Shown: positions 8,948 through 18,931, counted from the first letter of the stretch. The stretch: 64,000 nt of DNA from Mycobacterium fragae (GCF_002102185.1 NZ_LQOW01000006.1:62001-126000); one strand, 5' to 3'. Notes: a model not told the origin generated them from the letters alone. Program-made: numbers and translations.

Positions 8948-9433
8948 ATGTCTGGCGCTGCGGCTCCGGGTCCGCTCTCGCACATCGATGAGCGGGGCGC
9001 GGCGCACATGGTCGACGTCACCGAGAAGGAAGCGACCAGGCGCACCGCCGTGGCGGCGGGTTCGCTGCGCACGTCGGCGCACGTGGTGGAGCTGATCTCG
9101 TCCGGCGGGTTGCCCAAGGGCGACGCATTGGCCACCGCGCGGGTGGCCGGCATCCAGGCCGCCAAGCGCACGAGCGAGCTGATCCCGCTTTGCCATCAGC
9201 TGGCGCTCACCGGCGTGGACGTCGATTTCACCGTCGGCAAGTCGGATATCGAGATCACCGCCACCGTGCACAGCACCGACCGGACCGGGGTGGAGATGGA
9301 GGCGCTGACGGCGGTGAGCGTGGCGGCTCTGACGCTCTACGACATGATCAAGGCCGTGGACCCGGCCGCCCGCATCGACGACGTCCGGGTGTTGCGCAAG
9401 GACGGCGGACGCAGCGGAACCTGGACCCGGTGA
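8948..9433 (+). CDS. moaC: Cyclic pyranopterin monophosphate synthase
   Basis: 161 residues. MoaC converts the 3',8-cyclo-GTP product of MoaA to cPMP, the first committed molybdenum-cofactor intermediate. Family features seen: HIDERGAAHMVDVTEKEATRRTA... opening, GDALATARVAGIQAAKRTSELIPLCHQL (substrate-binding KRTSELIPLCH, ~77-88), and the end VEMEALTAVSVAALTLYDMIKAVD followed by VLRKDGGRSG. The stop overlaps the mog start (TGATG at 9431-9435), indicating translational coupling. It corresponds to moaC2 in M. tuberculosis. Confidence 0.96.
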   Translation: MSGAAAPGPLSHIDERGAAHMVDVTEKEATRRTAVAAGSLRTSAHVVELISSGGLPKGDALATARVAGIQAAKRTSELIPLCHQLALTGVDVDFTVGKSDIEITATVHSTDRTGVEMEALTAVSVAALTLYDMIKAVDPAARIDDVRVLRKDGGRSGTWTR

Positions 9434-9915
9434 TGGGGGCCCGATCCGCGCGCGTCATCATCGCCTCCACCCGGGCCTCCGCTGGCGTGTACGACGACCG
9501 ATGCGGGCCGATCATCGCCGAATGGCTTGGGCAGCGCGGGTTTTCGGCTGTGGACCCGCAGGTGGTTCCCGACGGCGACGCCGTGGGCCAGGCCCTACGC
9601 GACGCCCTCGGCGACGGCGTCGACCTGGTGATCACGTCCGGCGGCACCGGCATCTCGCCCAGCGATGACACACCCGCGCAGACGGCCGCGGTGCTCGACT
9701 ACGAGGTGCCCGGGCTGGCCGACGCCATCCGCCGCTCTGGTCTGCCGAAGGTGCCGACCTCGGTGCTGTCCCGGGGGGTGTGCGGGGTGGCCGGGCGAAC
9801 CCTGATCGTCAACCTGCCGGGCTCGCCGGGCGGTGTGCGCGACGGGCTCGGCGTGCTCGCCGACGTGCTCGACCACGCGCTGGACCAACTCGCCGGCAAA
9901 GATCACTCGCGCTGA
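9433..9915 (+). CDS. mog: Molybdopterin adenylyltransferase (MogA/MoaB family)
   Basis: 160 residues from the ATG at 9433. MogA activates molybdopterin by adenylation before metal insertion. The MoCF-binding motif [20 protein letters not shown] (~61-80) and the late [13 protein letters not shown] (~130-142) are characteristic. It overlaps moaC upstream (TGATG) and moaE2 downstream (TGATG at 9913-9917), so the three are coupled translationally. Confidence 0.95.
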   Translation: MGARSARVIIASTRASAGVYDDRCGPIIAEWLGQRGFSAVDPQVVPDGDAVGQALRDALGDGVDLVITSGGTGISPSDDTPAQTAAVLDYEVPGLADAIRRSGLPKVPTSVLSRGVCGVAGRTLIVNLPGSPGGVRDGLGVLADVLDHALDQLAGKDHSR

Positions 9916-10340
9916 TGACACAGGTGCTGCGCGCGGCGCTGACCGATCAGCCGATCCTGCTGGCCGAGCACGAAGAGCTGGTCGGCCATCACGCCGCGGG
10001 CGCCATCGTCGGCTTCGTCGGCATGATCCGCGACCACGACGGCGGACGACAGGTGCTGCGGCTGGAATACTCCGCGCACCCGACGGCCCAACAGGTCATG
10101 GCCGACGTGCTGGCCGAAGTCGCCGAGCAGTGCCACGGGGTGCGCGCGATCGCGGCCAGCCACCGGATCGGTGTGTTGGAGATCGGCGAGGCGGCCCTGG
10201 TTGCCGCCGTCGCCGCCGATCACCGCGGCGCGGCGTTCGACGCGTGCGAGCACCTGGTGAACACCATCAAGGAGCGGTTACCGGTGTGGAAGCACCAGTT
10301 CTTCGCCGACGGAACCGACGAGTGGGTGGGCTCGGCGTGA
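9915..10340 (+). CDS. moaE2: Molybdopterin synthase large (catalytic) subunit
   Basis: 141 residues from the ATG at 9915. With the MoaD small subunit it transfers sulfur to cPMP to make molybdopterin. Visible: [24 protein letters not shown] opening, [21 protein letters not shown] (active-site R-x-IG-L--GE), and the Lys motif [20 protein letters not shown] (KxRxPVWKxE/Q, ~116-135). The matching small subunit, moaD2, is on the other strand at 11976-12263. The stop lies 13 bp from the convergent rpfA stop. Confidence 0.96.
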   Translation: MTQVLRAALTDQPILLAEHEELVGHHAAGAIVGFVGMIRDHDGGRQVLRLEYSAHPTAQQVMADVLAEVAEQCHGVRAIAASHRIGVLEIGEAALVAAVAADHRGAAFDACEHLVNTIKERLPVWKHQFFADGTDEWVGSA

Positions 10341-10353
10341 CGCCCGGCAGCCG

Positions 10354-11725
<1,372 letters not shown>

Positions 11726-11955
11726 GCGTTTCCCGCCTATCGGATGGAGCTCGGCGCTATAGGCGAGAAGGGCCGCCGCTCAGGAAGATTCGGTCAGCCC
11801 GCGGAGAACGGTAGCGGGTGATCGCGGCGGAGTCATGTCTAGACGAATCGGGCGTTTCGTTTTCGACCGAAATCAAAAATGCCAGGAAAGCCATCTGTTT
11901 GCGCAGGTCAAAAGCTCCGCAATCAAGCCGTTGCCGCGCTGTTATACATCTGTTA
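11726..11955. other. rpfA promoter region, no gene seen
   Basis: This is the non-coding stretch between the riboswitch and the CRP-type site. It is less GC-rich than its surroundings (for example CGTTTTCGACCGAAATCAAA at 11850-11877) and contains no credible reading frame. The rpfA transcription start probably lies here, on the minus strand. Confidence 0.4.
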
Positions 11956-11971
11956 TGTGATTGATTTCACA
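11956..11971. promoter_or_regulatory. CRP/Cmr-type binding site TGTGA-N6-TCACA
   Basis: The sequence TGTGATTGATTTCACA is a perfect match to the mycobacterial CRP (Rv3676-type) consensus, lying just beyond the moaD2 stop and upstream of the rpfA leader. In M. tuberculosis rpfA is a known CRP target; the conservation of a perfect site here supports the same control. Confidence 0.8.
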
Positions 11972-11975
11972 CCGA

Positions 11976-12263
11976 TCAGCCGCCGGCGAACGGCGGTAAC
12001 ACGTCGATCGTCTCGCCGGCGCGAAGGGGCCGACTGGTCGCCGCACCCGCTGGGACGGCGATGCCGTCGCAGAGGTAGGAGCACCGGCTCAGGACCGTCG
12101 CGAGCCGCGTGTCGCGTCCGGCCAGACCGTCGACCAGCTCGGCCACCGTGGACCCGGGGCGCACCGTGACGGTTTCCGATTCGGCGCCGGCCGCCGCGCG
12201 GGCAGCCGCGAAGTAGCGGACCGTGATCGGGATACCGGCGTCCTCGCCGGACGGTTGAGCCAC
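11976..12263 (-). CDS. moaD2: Molybdopterin synthase small subunit (ThiS/MoaD family)
   Basis: 95 residues from a GTG start at 12263. It is a ubiquitin-fold sulfur carrier ending in the diagnostic PPFAGG, whose terminal glycine is adenylated and thiocarboxylated. VTVRPGSTVAELVDGL and SRCSYLCDGIAV fit the MoaD fold. It pairs with MoaE2 encoded on the other side of rpfA. It starts 3 bp after the moaA2 stop, so it is cotranscribed with moaA2. Confidence 0.93.
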   Translation of the reverse strand: MAQPSGEDAGIPITVRYFAAARAAAGAESETVTVRPGSTVAELVDGLAGRDTRLATVLSRCSYLCDGIAVPAGAATSRPLRAGETIDVLPPFAGG

Positions 12264-12266
12264 CGG

Positions 12267-13346
12267 TCAGCCGCCGATCGAGCTCATCGGACGGTCCGGC
12301 TGGATGAAGCCCGGGTCGTTGATGCCGTGCCCGGCAGCCTTGACCCACATCGCGGCCCGCCACGCCGCCTCGATCGCGTCGTCGTCGGCGCCGCTGCGCA
12401 GCAAGCCACGAAGGTCGGTCTCCTGCCTGGCGAACAGGCAGTTGCGGACCTGGCCGTCAGCGGTCAGCCGAACACGGTCACACGTCGAACAGAACGGGTG
12501 CGAGACCGAGGCGATCAAACCCACCTTCCCGCTCGGCCCACCCGGACCCTCGTCGACGAGCCACAGCTCAGCCGGCGCCGAACCTCGTGGCGCCGGGTCC
12601 GGTCGCAGCCGGAAGTGTGGCCGCAGCGCCGCCAGCACATCGTCGGCGCTGAGCGCGGCGCCACGGCGCCATTGGTGCCCGGCGTCAAGCGGCATCTGTT
12701 CGATGATCCGCAGTTGATAGCCATGCTCCAGGCAGAACCGCAGGAGTCCCACCACGTCCTCGCGTCCCGTCGCAGGGTCAAGCACAGCGTTGACCTTGAC
12801 CGGCTCGAAACCAGCCCGCTTCGCCGCGGCCAGGCCCGCCAGCACGTCGGACATTCGGTCCCGTCGAGTGATGGCCTCGAAATGGGCCGGGTCGACGGTG
12901 TCCAGCGACACGTTCACCCGATCCAGACCGGCCGCAGCGAGCGCGGCCGCGCGCCGGTCCAGCCCCAGGCCATTGGTGGTCAGCGAAATCTCCGGGCGAG
13001 GTCGCAGTGCTGCGGCCGCCGCCACCACCTCTTCGAGATGCCGGGCCAACAACGGCTCGCCGCCGGTAAACCGCACGCTGGTGATACCGAGGCGGATGAC
13101 CGCGATGCGCAGCAACCGCGCCAGCTCGTCGGGTCGCAGCAGCGCCTCGCTGGGCAGCCAGTCCAAACCCTCTGCGGGCATGCAATAGGTGCAGCGCAGG
13201 TTGCAGCGATCGGTCAGCGACACCCGCAAGTCGGTGGCGACCCGGCCGTAGGTGTCAACCAGCGGACCGGAGGCGGGGGCGTCGCGGGCCGCCATCGCGT
13301 CGGCGTCGCCACGCACGGTGGGCAAACCCAGTGCGGTCAGGGTCAT
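12267..13346 (-). CDS. moaA2: GTP 3',8-cyclase (radical SAM)
   Basis: 359 residues. The N-terminal radical-SAM cysteine motif CNLRCTYC (~47-54), FTGGEPLLARHLEEV (~93-107) and the C-terminal second cluster FCSTCDRVRLTADGQVRNCLF region (C-x2-C-x13-C) define MoaA. It converts GTP to 3',8-cyclo-GTP for MoaC. The ATG overlaps the stop of the YccF gene (ATGA at 13343-13346), and moaD2 follows after 3 bp: a YccF-moaA2-moaD2 operon on the minus strand. Confidence 0.96.
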   Translation of the reverse strand: MTLTALGLPTVRGDADAMAARDAPASGPLVDTYGRVATDLRVSLTDRCNLRCTYCMPAEGLDWLPSEALLRPDELARLLRIAVIRLGITSVRFTGGEPLLARHLEEVVAAAAALRPRPEISLTTNGLGLDRRAAALAAAGLDRVNVSLDTVDPAHFEAITRRDRMSDVLAGLAAAKRAGFEPVKVNAVLDPATGREDVVGLLRFCLEHGYQLRIIEQMPLDAGHQWRRGAALSADDVLAALRPHFRLRPDPAPRGSAPAELWLVDEGPGGPSGKVGLIASVSHPFCSTCDRVRLTADGQVRNCLFARQETDLRGLLRSGADDDAIEAAWRAAMWVKAAGHGINDPGFIQPDRPMSSIGG

Positions 13347-13756
13347 GCCGCCGCCGATCCGACTCGATAGGGCGCAGCCGGCGAGTCAACGGGGACGATT
13401 TCTTTGCCCAGCGGCATCAGCGACACCGGGATCAGTTTGAGATTCGCCAGCGCCAGCGGAATGCCGATGATCGTGATCGCCATCGCGACCGCGGTCACCA
13501 GGTGCTCGATCGCGAGCCAGAATCCGAACAACACCAACCAGACGACATTCCCGACCAGGGTTGCGGTGCCGGTGCCGGGTTTGTCGACGATCGTCCGTCC
13601 GAACGGCCAGAGCGCATAGGATGCGATGCGCAGCGCCGCGAACCCGAAGGGGATTGTGACGATCAGCAGGAAGCAGACCAGCGCCACAAGAAAGTATGTC
13701 AAGGCCAGCAAAAGCCCGCCGAAGACCAACCAGATGATGTTCAGGATCAGGCGCAT
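13343..13756 (-). CDS. YccF-domain integral membrane protein (Rv0870c family)
   Basis: 137 residues from the ATG at 13756 (MRLILNIIWLVFGGL); a GTG four codons upstream is possible. Two YccF repeats are visible: IIWLVFGGLLLALTYFL...IPFGFAALRIASYALWPFG and VVWLVLFGFWLAIEHLV...IIGIPLALANLKLIPVSLMPLG, giving about four membrane segments. YccF proteins are conserved inner-membrane proteins without an established mechanism. It overlaps moaA2 by 4 bp, so it heads the moaA2-moaD2 operon. Confidence 0.85.
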   Translation of the reverse strand: MRLILNIIWLVFGGLLLALTYFLVALVCFLLIVTIPFGFAALRIASYALWPFGRTIVDKPGTGTATLVGNVVWLVLFGFWLAIEHLVTAVAMAITIIGIPLALANLKLIPVSLMPLGKEIVPVDSPAAPYRVGSAAA

Positions 13757-13908
13757 TGTCTCCTCCACGGTAGGGCCAGCCTACCGAGAAACAGGGTGCT
13801 CGGCTGGCCGCCGTCCGAGTAGGATCAGCAGTCACGCGTCCTGCGCAGGCGGGACGCTTCATTTTGTTGGCCATTCCAGTAATTCCGTCAGACAAGCAGG
13901 TGAGACCG

Positions 13909-14316
13909 GTGCCGACTGGCAAGGTGAAGTGGTACGACGCCGCGAAGGGGTTCGGCTTCTTGTCCCAGGAGGACGGCGAGGACGTCTACGTCCGCTCCTC
14001 GGCGTTGCCCGAGGGCGTCGAGGGCCTCAAGGCGGGACAGCGCGTCGAATTCGGTGTCGCGACCGGTCGTCGCGGGCCGCAGGCGTTGAGCCTCAAACTG
14101 ATTGATCCACCGCCCAGCCTGTCCCGCCCCCGCCGAGAGGGCCCTGCCGAGCACAAGCACAGCCCCGATGAACTGCACGGCATGGTCGAGGACATGATCA
14201 CGTTGCTGGAGAGCACGGTGCAGCCTGAGCTCCGCAAGGGTCGCTACCCGGACCGCAAAACCGCTCGGAGGGTCTCCGAGGTGGTCAAAGCCGTTGCCCG
14301 GGAGCTGGACTCCTAG
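13909..14316 (+). CDS. cspB: Cold-shock-domain protein with C-terminal extension
   Basis: 135 residues from the GTG at 13909 ([20 protein letters not shown]). RNP1 (KGFGFLSQ) and RNP2-like (VYVRSSAL) motifs of the nucleic-acid-binding cold-shock domain occupy residues 1-65. The second half ([20 protein letters not shown] to AVARELDS) is a helical extension typical of actinobacterial CspB (Rv0871) and not of short Csp proteins. It is expected to bind single-stranded RNA or DNA. An AGGTGAGA ribosome-binding site precedes the start. Confidence 0.93.
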   Translation: MPTGKVKWYDAAKGFGFLSQEDGEDVYVRSSALPEGVEGLKAGQRVEFGVATGRRGPQALSLKLIDPPPSLSRPRREGPAEHKHSPDELHGMVEDMITLLESTVQPELRKGRYPDRKTARRVSEVVKAVARELDS

Positions 14317-14376
14317 GCAGTCGCGTCCGCAATTCCGCAAAAGCAGGTGTACGGAAGTGCGCCTCGGGCAACACTA

Positions 14377-14392
14377 GTTACTGACGCGTAAC
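14377..14392. promoter_or_regulatory. Inverted repeat over putative fadE10 -10
   Basis: GTTAC-TGACGC-GTAAC lies 27 bp upstream of the fadE10 ATG and overlaps a TANNNT-type -10 (TAACAT, 14389-14394). It may be a repressor operator; the regulator is unknown. Confidence 0.35.
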
Positions 14393-14418
14393 ATAGGTCG
14401 TAATCCAGGGAGTGTCCG

Positions 14419-16356
14419 ATGGCGCAGCAGGTACAGGTCACCGAGGAGCAGGCGAGAGCCGTAGCCGAGGAGTCACGGGAAAGCGGTTGGGATAAGCCGT
14501 CTTTCGCCAAGGAACTTTTCCTCGGCCGCTTCCCCTTAGAGCTCATCCACCCGTTTCCCCGGCCGGACGCCGAAGAGTCGGCTCGCGCCGAGGCTTTCCT
14601 GATCAAACTGCGGGAGTTTCTCGGCACCGTTGACGGCAGCGTCATCGAGCGCGACGCCCAGATTCCCGACGAATACGTCAAAGGATTTGCCGAACTGGGC
14701 TGCTTCGGCATGAAGATCCCCGCCGAATACGGCGGCCTGGGCATGTCGCAGGTGACCTACAACCGCGCGCTGATGATGGTGGGGACTGTTCATCCCAGCC
14801 TCGGTGCGCTGTTGTCGGCGCATCAGTCGATCGGGGTACCCGAGCCGCTCAAGCTGGCCGGGACGCCGGAGCAGAAGCGGAAGTTCTTGCCGCGGTGCGC
14901 CGCCGGGGCCATTTCGGCGTTCCTACTCACCGAGCCGGACGTGGGTTCCGACCCGGCGCGGATGGCCTCGACCGCGACCCCCGTCGACGACGGCGCGGCG
15001 TACGAGCTCGACGGCGTGAAATTGTGGACCACCAACGGCGTGGTCGCCGATCTGCTGGTGGTGATGGCCCGGGTACCCAAGAGCGACGGGCACCGCGGCG
15101 GAATCAGCGCCTTCGTGGTCGAGGCCGATTCTCCCGGCATCACCGTCGAGCGGCGCAACAAGTTCATGGGGTTGCGCGGCATCGAGAACGGCGTGACCCG
15201 GCTGCATAAAGTCCGAGTGCCGCGCGAGAACCTGATCGGCCGCGAAGGTGACGGCCTCAAGATCGCGCTGACCACGCTGAACGCCGGACGCCTGTCCCTG
15301 CCGGCGCTGGCGACGGGCGCCGTGAAGTGGTCGCTGAAGATCGCCCGGGAGTGGTCTTGCGAACGGGTGCAGTGGGGCAAGCCAGTCGGTGAGCATGGTG
15401 CAGTCGCCGGCAAGATCTCATTCATGGCCGCAACCGCTTACGCGCTCGAAGCCGCGGTCGAACTGTCCGGGCAGATGGCCGACGAGGGCCGCAACGACAT
15501 CCGGATCGAGGCGGCGCTGGCCAAGTTGTGGTCGAGCGAGATAGCCTGCGTGGTCGCCGACGATCTGGTGCAGATCCGCGGGGGCCGGGGCTACGAGACC
15601 GCGGAGTCGTTGGCCGCGCGGGGGGAGCGTGCGGTGCCGGCGGAGCAGGCGATGCGCGACGTGCGGATCAACCGGATCTTCGAGGGATCCAGCGAGATCA
15701 TGCGACTGCTCATCGCCCGAGAGGCGGTCGACGCGCATCTGACCGCGGCCGGCGACTTGGCGAACCCCAAAGCCGACATGCGGCAGAAGGCCAAGGCCGC
15801 TGCCGGTGCGAGCGGATTCTACGCAAAGTGGTTGCCGCAACTGGTTTTCGGCGAAGGACAACTGCCGACGAGCTACCGCGAGTTCGGCAGGCTGGCGACA
15901 CATCTGCGATTCGTCGAGCGTTCGGCGCGCAAGCTGGCCCGCAACACGTTCTATGGAATGGCGCGCTGGCAGGCTGCCCTGGAGCAAAAGCAGGGATTCC
16001 TCGGCCGCATCGTGGATATCGGTGCCGAGCTGTTCGCGATGGCGGCGGCGTGCGTTCGTGCCGAGGCCCAGCGCGTTGCCGATCAGGCCGATGGAGAGCA
16101 GGCATACGAGCTGGCGGACGCGTTTTGCCAGCAGGCCACCCTGCGGGTCGAGGCGTTGTTCCACGCATTGTGGGCCAACACCGACAGCACCGACGTTCGG
16201 CTGGCCCGAGATGTATTGGGCGGACGCTATATCTGGCTGGAGGACGGGATCGTCGACCAGTCCGAGGGCACCGGACCATGGATCGCCCACTGGGAACCGG
16301 GACCGTCGACCGAGGAGAATATGGCTCGGCGGTTCCTGACAGTACCGGAGTCCTGA
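14419..16356 (+). CDS. fadE10: Acyl-CoA dehydrogenase (C-terminal extended)
   Basis: 645 residues, the long acyl-CoA dehydrogenase type (Rv0873). Visible: FGMKIPAEYGGLGMSQVTYN, SAFLLTEPDVGSDPARMAST (FAD contact), WTTNGVVADLLVVMARV, FMGLRGIENGVTRLHKVRVPREN, and RINRIFEGSSEIMRLLIARE (~416-435). The Glu before GSSE is in the place of the usual catalytic-region RIFEG motif. A C-terminal ~200-residue helical domain extends it beyond the standard ~390 residues. The predicted role is alpha,beta-dehydrogenation of an acyl-CoA. It is followed after 4 bp by a GST-like gene and probably cotranscribed. Confidence 0.93.
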   Translation: MAQQVQVTEEQARAVAEESRESGWDKPSFAKELFLGRFPLELIHPFPRPDAEESARAEAFLIKLREFLGTVDGSVIERDAQIPDEYVKGFAELGCFGMKIPAEYGGLGMSQVTYNRALMMVGTVHPSLGALLSAHQSIGVPEPLKLAGTPEQKRKFLPRCAAGAISAFLLTEPDVGSDPARMASTATPVDDGAAYELDGVKLWTTNGVVADLLVVMARVPKSDGHRGGISAFVVEADSPGITVERRNKFMGLRGIENGVTRLHKVRVPRENLIGREGDGLKIALTTLNAGRLSLPALATGAVKWSLKIAREWSCERVQWGKPVGEHGAVAGKISFMAATAYALEAAVELSGQMADEGRNDIRIEAALAKLWSSEIACVVADDLVQIRGGRGYETAESLAARGERAVPAEQAMRDVRINRIFEGSSEIMRLLIAREAVDAHLTAAGDLANPKADMRQKAKAAAGASGFYAKWLPQLVFGEGQLPTSYREFGRLATHLRFVERSARKLARNTFYGMARWQAALEQKQGFLGRIVDIGAELFAMAAACVRAEAQRVADQADGEQAYELADAFCQQATLRVEALFHALWANTDSTDVRLARDVLGGRYIWLEDGIVDQSEGTGPWIAHWEPGPSTEENMARRFLTVPES

Positions 16357-16360
16357 AAAG

Positions 16361-17365
16361 GTGGCGTCCTATGTCGCCGAGGCCGGCGAGTTCACCCGCG
16401 ACACAAACTACATCGCGACGCGCATCACCGCCGACGGACGTGACGGCTATCCGGTCGAGCCGGGGCGATACCGACTGATCGTCGCCCGCGCGTGCCCGTG
16501 GGCCAACCGCGCGATCATCGTCCGGCGGCTGCTGGGACTGGAAAGCGCTATTTCCATTGGTTTTTGCGGGCCCACTCACGACGAGCGGAGCTGGACCTTC
16601 GATCTGGATCCGGACGGACTCGACCCGGTGCTCAAGATCCCTCGTTTACAGGATGCGTACTTCAAGCGCTTTCCCGATTACCCGAAAGGCATTACCGTTC
16701 CGGCGATCGTCGATGTGCCCACCGGTGCGGTGGTGACCAACGACTTCGCGCAAATAACCCTGGACTTGTCCACCGAATGGACGGCCTACCAACGCGACGG
16801 CGCCCCGCAGTTATATCCAGAACCCTTGCGCGCCGAGATCGACGAGGTCAGTAAGCGGGTCTACACCGAAATCAACAACGGCGTCTACCGCTGTGGCTTC
16901 GCCGGTTCGCAGCAGGCCTATGACTCGGCCTATGACCGGCTGTTCACCGCGTTGGATTGGGTCAGCGATCGCCTGGCGAACCAGCGGTATCTGGTCGGGG
17001 ACACCATCACTGAAGCCGACGTTCGACTGTTCACCACGCTGGCCCGCTTCGATGCGGTCTATCACGGGCATTTCAAGTGCAACCGGTCGAAGCTGTCCGA
17101 GATGCCGGTGCTGTGGGCCTATGCCCGCGACCTGTTCCAGACCCCGGGCTTCGGCGATACCGTCGACTTCGTCCAGATCAAGCAGCACTACTACATCGTG
17201 CACGCCGACATCAACCCCACTCGCATCGTGCCCAAAGGCCCGACCCTCGCCAACTGGCTCACACCACACGGCCGAGAAGCGTTGGGCGGCAGGCCCTTCG
17301 GCGACGGCAATCCGCCCGGGCCTCCGCTGGAGGCCGAGCGGGTGCCCGCCGGTCACGGCGCATAG
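16361..17365 (+). CDS. Xi-class GST / glutathionyl-hydroquinone-reductase-like protein
   Basis: 334 residues. The N-terminal thioredoxin-fold domain carries VARACPWANRAIIVRRLLGL, the Cys-Pro-Trp-Ala motif diagnostic for xi-class S-glutathionyl-hydroquinone reductases. The C-terminal GST helical domain has YLVGDTITEADVRLFTTLARFDAVYHGHFKCN. The family reductively removes thiol adducts from hydroquinones. Mycobacteria lack glutathione, so mycothiol is the likely partner thiol (inference). It starts 4 bp after fadE10 (GTG start) and is not part of the M. tuberculosis order. Confidence 0.88.
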   Translation: MASYVAEAGEFTRDTNYIATRITADGRDGYPVEPGRYRLIVARACPWANRAIIVRRLLGLESAISIGFCGPTHDERSWTFDLDPDGLDPVLKIPRLQDAYFKRFPDYPKGITVPAIVDVPTGAVVTNDFAQITLDLSTEWTAYQRDGAPQLYPEPLRAEIDEVSKRVYTEINNGVYRCGFAGSQQAYDSAYDRLFTALDWVSDRLANQRYLVGDTITEADVRLFTTLARFDAVYHGHFKCNRSKLSEMPVLWAYARDLFQTPGFGDTVDFVQIKQHYYIVHADINPTRIVPKGPTLANWLTPHGREALGGRPFGDGNPPGPPLEAERVPAGHGA

Positions 17366-17405
17366 CCTTCGCGCCCCCAGCGCCCCCAGCGCCCCCAGCG
17401 TCGAA

Positions 17406-17458
17406 CGTCGACTTTTCGTGCGAAAAGGGAGCATTTGCGCCCAACAACTCGACGCTCG
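17406..17458. repeat. 53-bp direct repeat, copy 1 (downstream of DUF559 gene)
   Basis: It begins CGTCGACTT and ends CCCAACAACTCGACGCTCG. By eye, 40 of 53 positions match copy 2 at 18374-18426; the first 9 and last 19 bases are identical. It contains a hairpin CTTTTCG-TG-CGAAAAG, and the segment AGCGTCGA...TCGACGCT forms an outer inverted repeat. It lies between the convergent GST and DUF559 genes and may also act as a terminator. Just before it, the 8-bp unit GCGCCCCCA is repeated in tandem (17371-17400). Confidence 0.7.
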
Positions 17459-17466
17459 ATGGCCGG

Positions 17467-18339
17467 TCAGATCGGACAACCAGCGGCGCGCAGCGCACGC
17501 TGGGTACGCGCGACGACGACGCCGGGCCGATATCGCAGCAAGTCGGCGCTGACGCGGACGATCGTCCAGCCGCGGGCCTCGAGGTCGGCCAGTCGATCGA
17601 TGTCCCGCGTCCGTTGTGCGGCATCGGTCCAGTGCTGGGCCCCGTCGAATTCCACACCGACCTGCCATTCATCCCAACCCATATCGATGCGCGCCAACAC
17701 CGCGCCCCACTCGTTGCGCACCTCGATCTGAGTCCGCGGTCGCGGTAGCCCGCCCGCGACCAGGGCCAGCCGGGTCCGCGTCTCGTAGGGCGACTCCGCG
17801 CCGCCGTCGACCATCGGCAGCACCCGTCGCAATTGCACCAGCCCGCGAGCACCCCGGTGGCGGTCGGCCAAGACTTCCACGTCGGCCACCTTGAGCTCGG
17901 TGGCATTCGCCAGCGCATCGAGGCGAATCACCGCGTTGATCAACCCTTTTCGCCGACCGAGGTCGAACGCGGTCCGCGCCGCGGTCGTCATGCGGATACC
18001 GTCGCGCACACAGACCTCGTCGTCCCACAGCGTGTCACTATGCAGGATGATGCCTGCGGTCTTGTCGCGGCTACGCCGGTTGAGCTCGGCCGGCAACCAC
18101 TGGTCGATCCACGCCGAGCGGTGAAGGGCCGCGGCGGACAAACCCGCAACCGTTGCGGCCCGCCCCGCCCAGAGCCAAGCGGCAACCGCGCGGGTTACCG
18201 GCGTGAGCTTCTGTCCGCGTGGGACGTACACGTTGCGATGGACGATTTCGAACTCGGTGCGCAATCGGTGCGGTGTGACAATTCCGGCTGCCAACGCTTC
18301 CGTTCCCCTGAACGGCCAATCCAGTCTTTCCATGCGCAT
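17467..18339 (-). CDS. DUF559 (Vsr-like PD-(D/E)xK) protein with AbiEi-type N terminus
   Basis: 290 residues. The N terminus resembles the AbiEi/type IV antitoxin winged-helix domain seen in many mycobacterial DUF559 proteins (IVTPHRLRTEFEIVHRNVYV). The C terminus is a Vsr/DUF559 nuclease-like fold: AESPYETRTRLAL (Glu), TQIEVRNEWGAVLARIDMGW (Asp), QVGVEFDGAQHW (E-x-D-G), then DRLADLEARGWTIVRVSADLL. The putative catalytic acids are present. The gene is flanked by 53-bp direct repeats, interrupts the fadE10-Rv0875c order, and has no partner gene. A mobile or selfish unit is suspected; its function is unknown. Confidence 0.8.
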   Translation of the reverse strand: MRMERLDWPFRGTEALAAGIVTPHRLRTEFEIVHRNVYVPRGQKLTPVTRAVAAWLWAGRAATVAGLSAAALHRSAWIDQWLPAELNRRSRDKTAGIILHSDTLWDDEVCVRDGIRMTTAARTAFDLGRRKGLINAVIRLDALANATELKVADVEVLADRHRGARGLVQLRRVLPMVDGGAESPYETRTRLALVAGGLPRPRTQIEVRNEWGAVLARIDMGWDEWQVGVEFDGAQHWTDAAQRTRDIDRLADLEARGWTIVRVSADLLRYRPGVVVARTQRALRAAGCPI

Positions 18340-18373
18340 ACGGTGCCGTCGGGCACCGACACGTCCGGTTCAA

Positions 18374-18426
18374 CGTCGACTTCTTGTGCACAAATGCGTG
18401 ATCCCGGCCCAACAACTCGACGCTCG
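18374..18426. repeat. 53-bp direct repeat, copy 2 (promoter side of DUF559 gene)
   Basis: Same orientation and length as copy 1 at 17406-17458, with identical ends (CGTCGACTT; CCCAACAACTCGACGCTCG) and a divergent middle containing the palindrome TTGTGCACAA. It lies 35-87 bp upstream of the DUF559 start, so it may carry that gene's promoter or operator. A short tandem GGCGCTAGT repeat follows it at 18425-18442. Confidence 0.7.
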
Positions 18427-18439
18427 GCGCTAGTGGGCG

Positions 18440-18931
18440 CTAGTGGATAAGGCGGATCGACCATTCCGCGTGGGGGACATCGCGCAATTCGCCGGCCTCG
18501 TCGATGACCAGGGTCATCAACTGCACGGCAATTCCGTTCAGCTGGCCCCGCCGCGGGTCGACGGTCGGGATGGTGACCGCCAGCCGACGGCCGGGGCGAA
18601 AGTCGGTGACCGTGGTATCGGCTGGATTTTCGTACACCCGCAGCAGCCGCCAGGGTGCCCGCCCAATCGCCGTCGGTACCGAAAGCTGCACTGGATCACG
18701 GGCATTCACCGGCAACTCACCCTGCGTCAACGGGGTTTGGCAATCGCGAGGATCGAGCACCTTGCAGTAGCGGTAGGGCCCTACCCGGGTCAAGTGGCCG
18801 TGGGAATACGCGCTGATCTCAGGTTGACGCGGACCATGCCGGCGGGCGACCAGCCATGCTCCGTACCCAGCGCCGGCCGACGCCAGTAGTACGAGTGCCA
18901 GCAGAGCGGCAACTCGCGGTTTCACTCCCAC
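18440..18931 (-). CDS. Exported/membrane-anchored protein, DUF2771 (Rv0875c family)
   Basis: 163 residues. One N-terminal hydrophobic segment (VAALLALVLLASAGAGYGAWLV) acts as signal or anchor. The remainder is a small extracellular beta domain with two cysteines (YRYCKVLDPRDCQTP) likely to form a disulfide. It overlaps the upstream MFS gene by 10 bp, so the two are cotranscribed. The function is unknown. Confidence 0.85.
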   Translation of the reverse strand: MGVKPRVAALLALVLLASAGAGYGAWLVARRHGPRQPEISAYSHGHLTRVGPYRYCKVLDPRDCQTPLTQGELPVNARDPVQLSVPTAIGRAPWRLLRVYENPADTTVTDFRPGRRLAVTIPTVDPRRGQLNGIAVQLMTLVIDEAGELRDVPHAEWSIRLIH

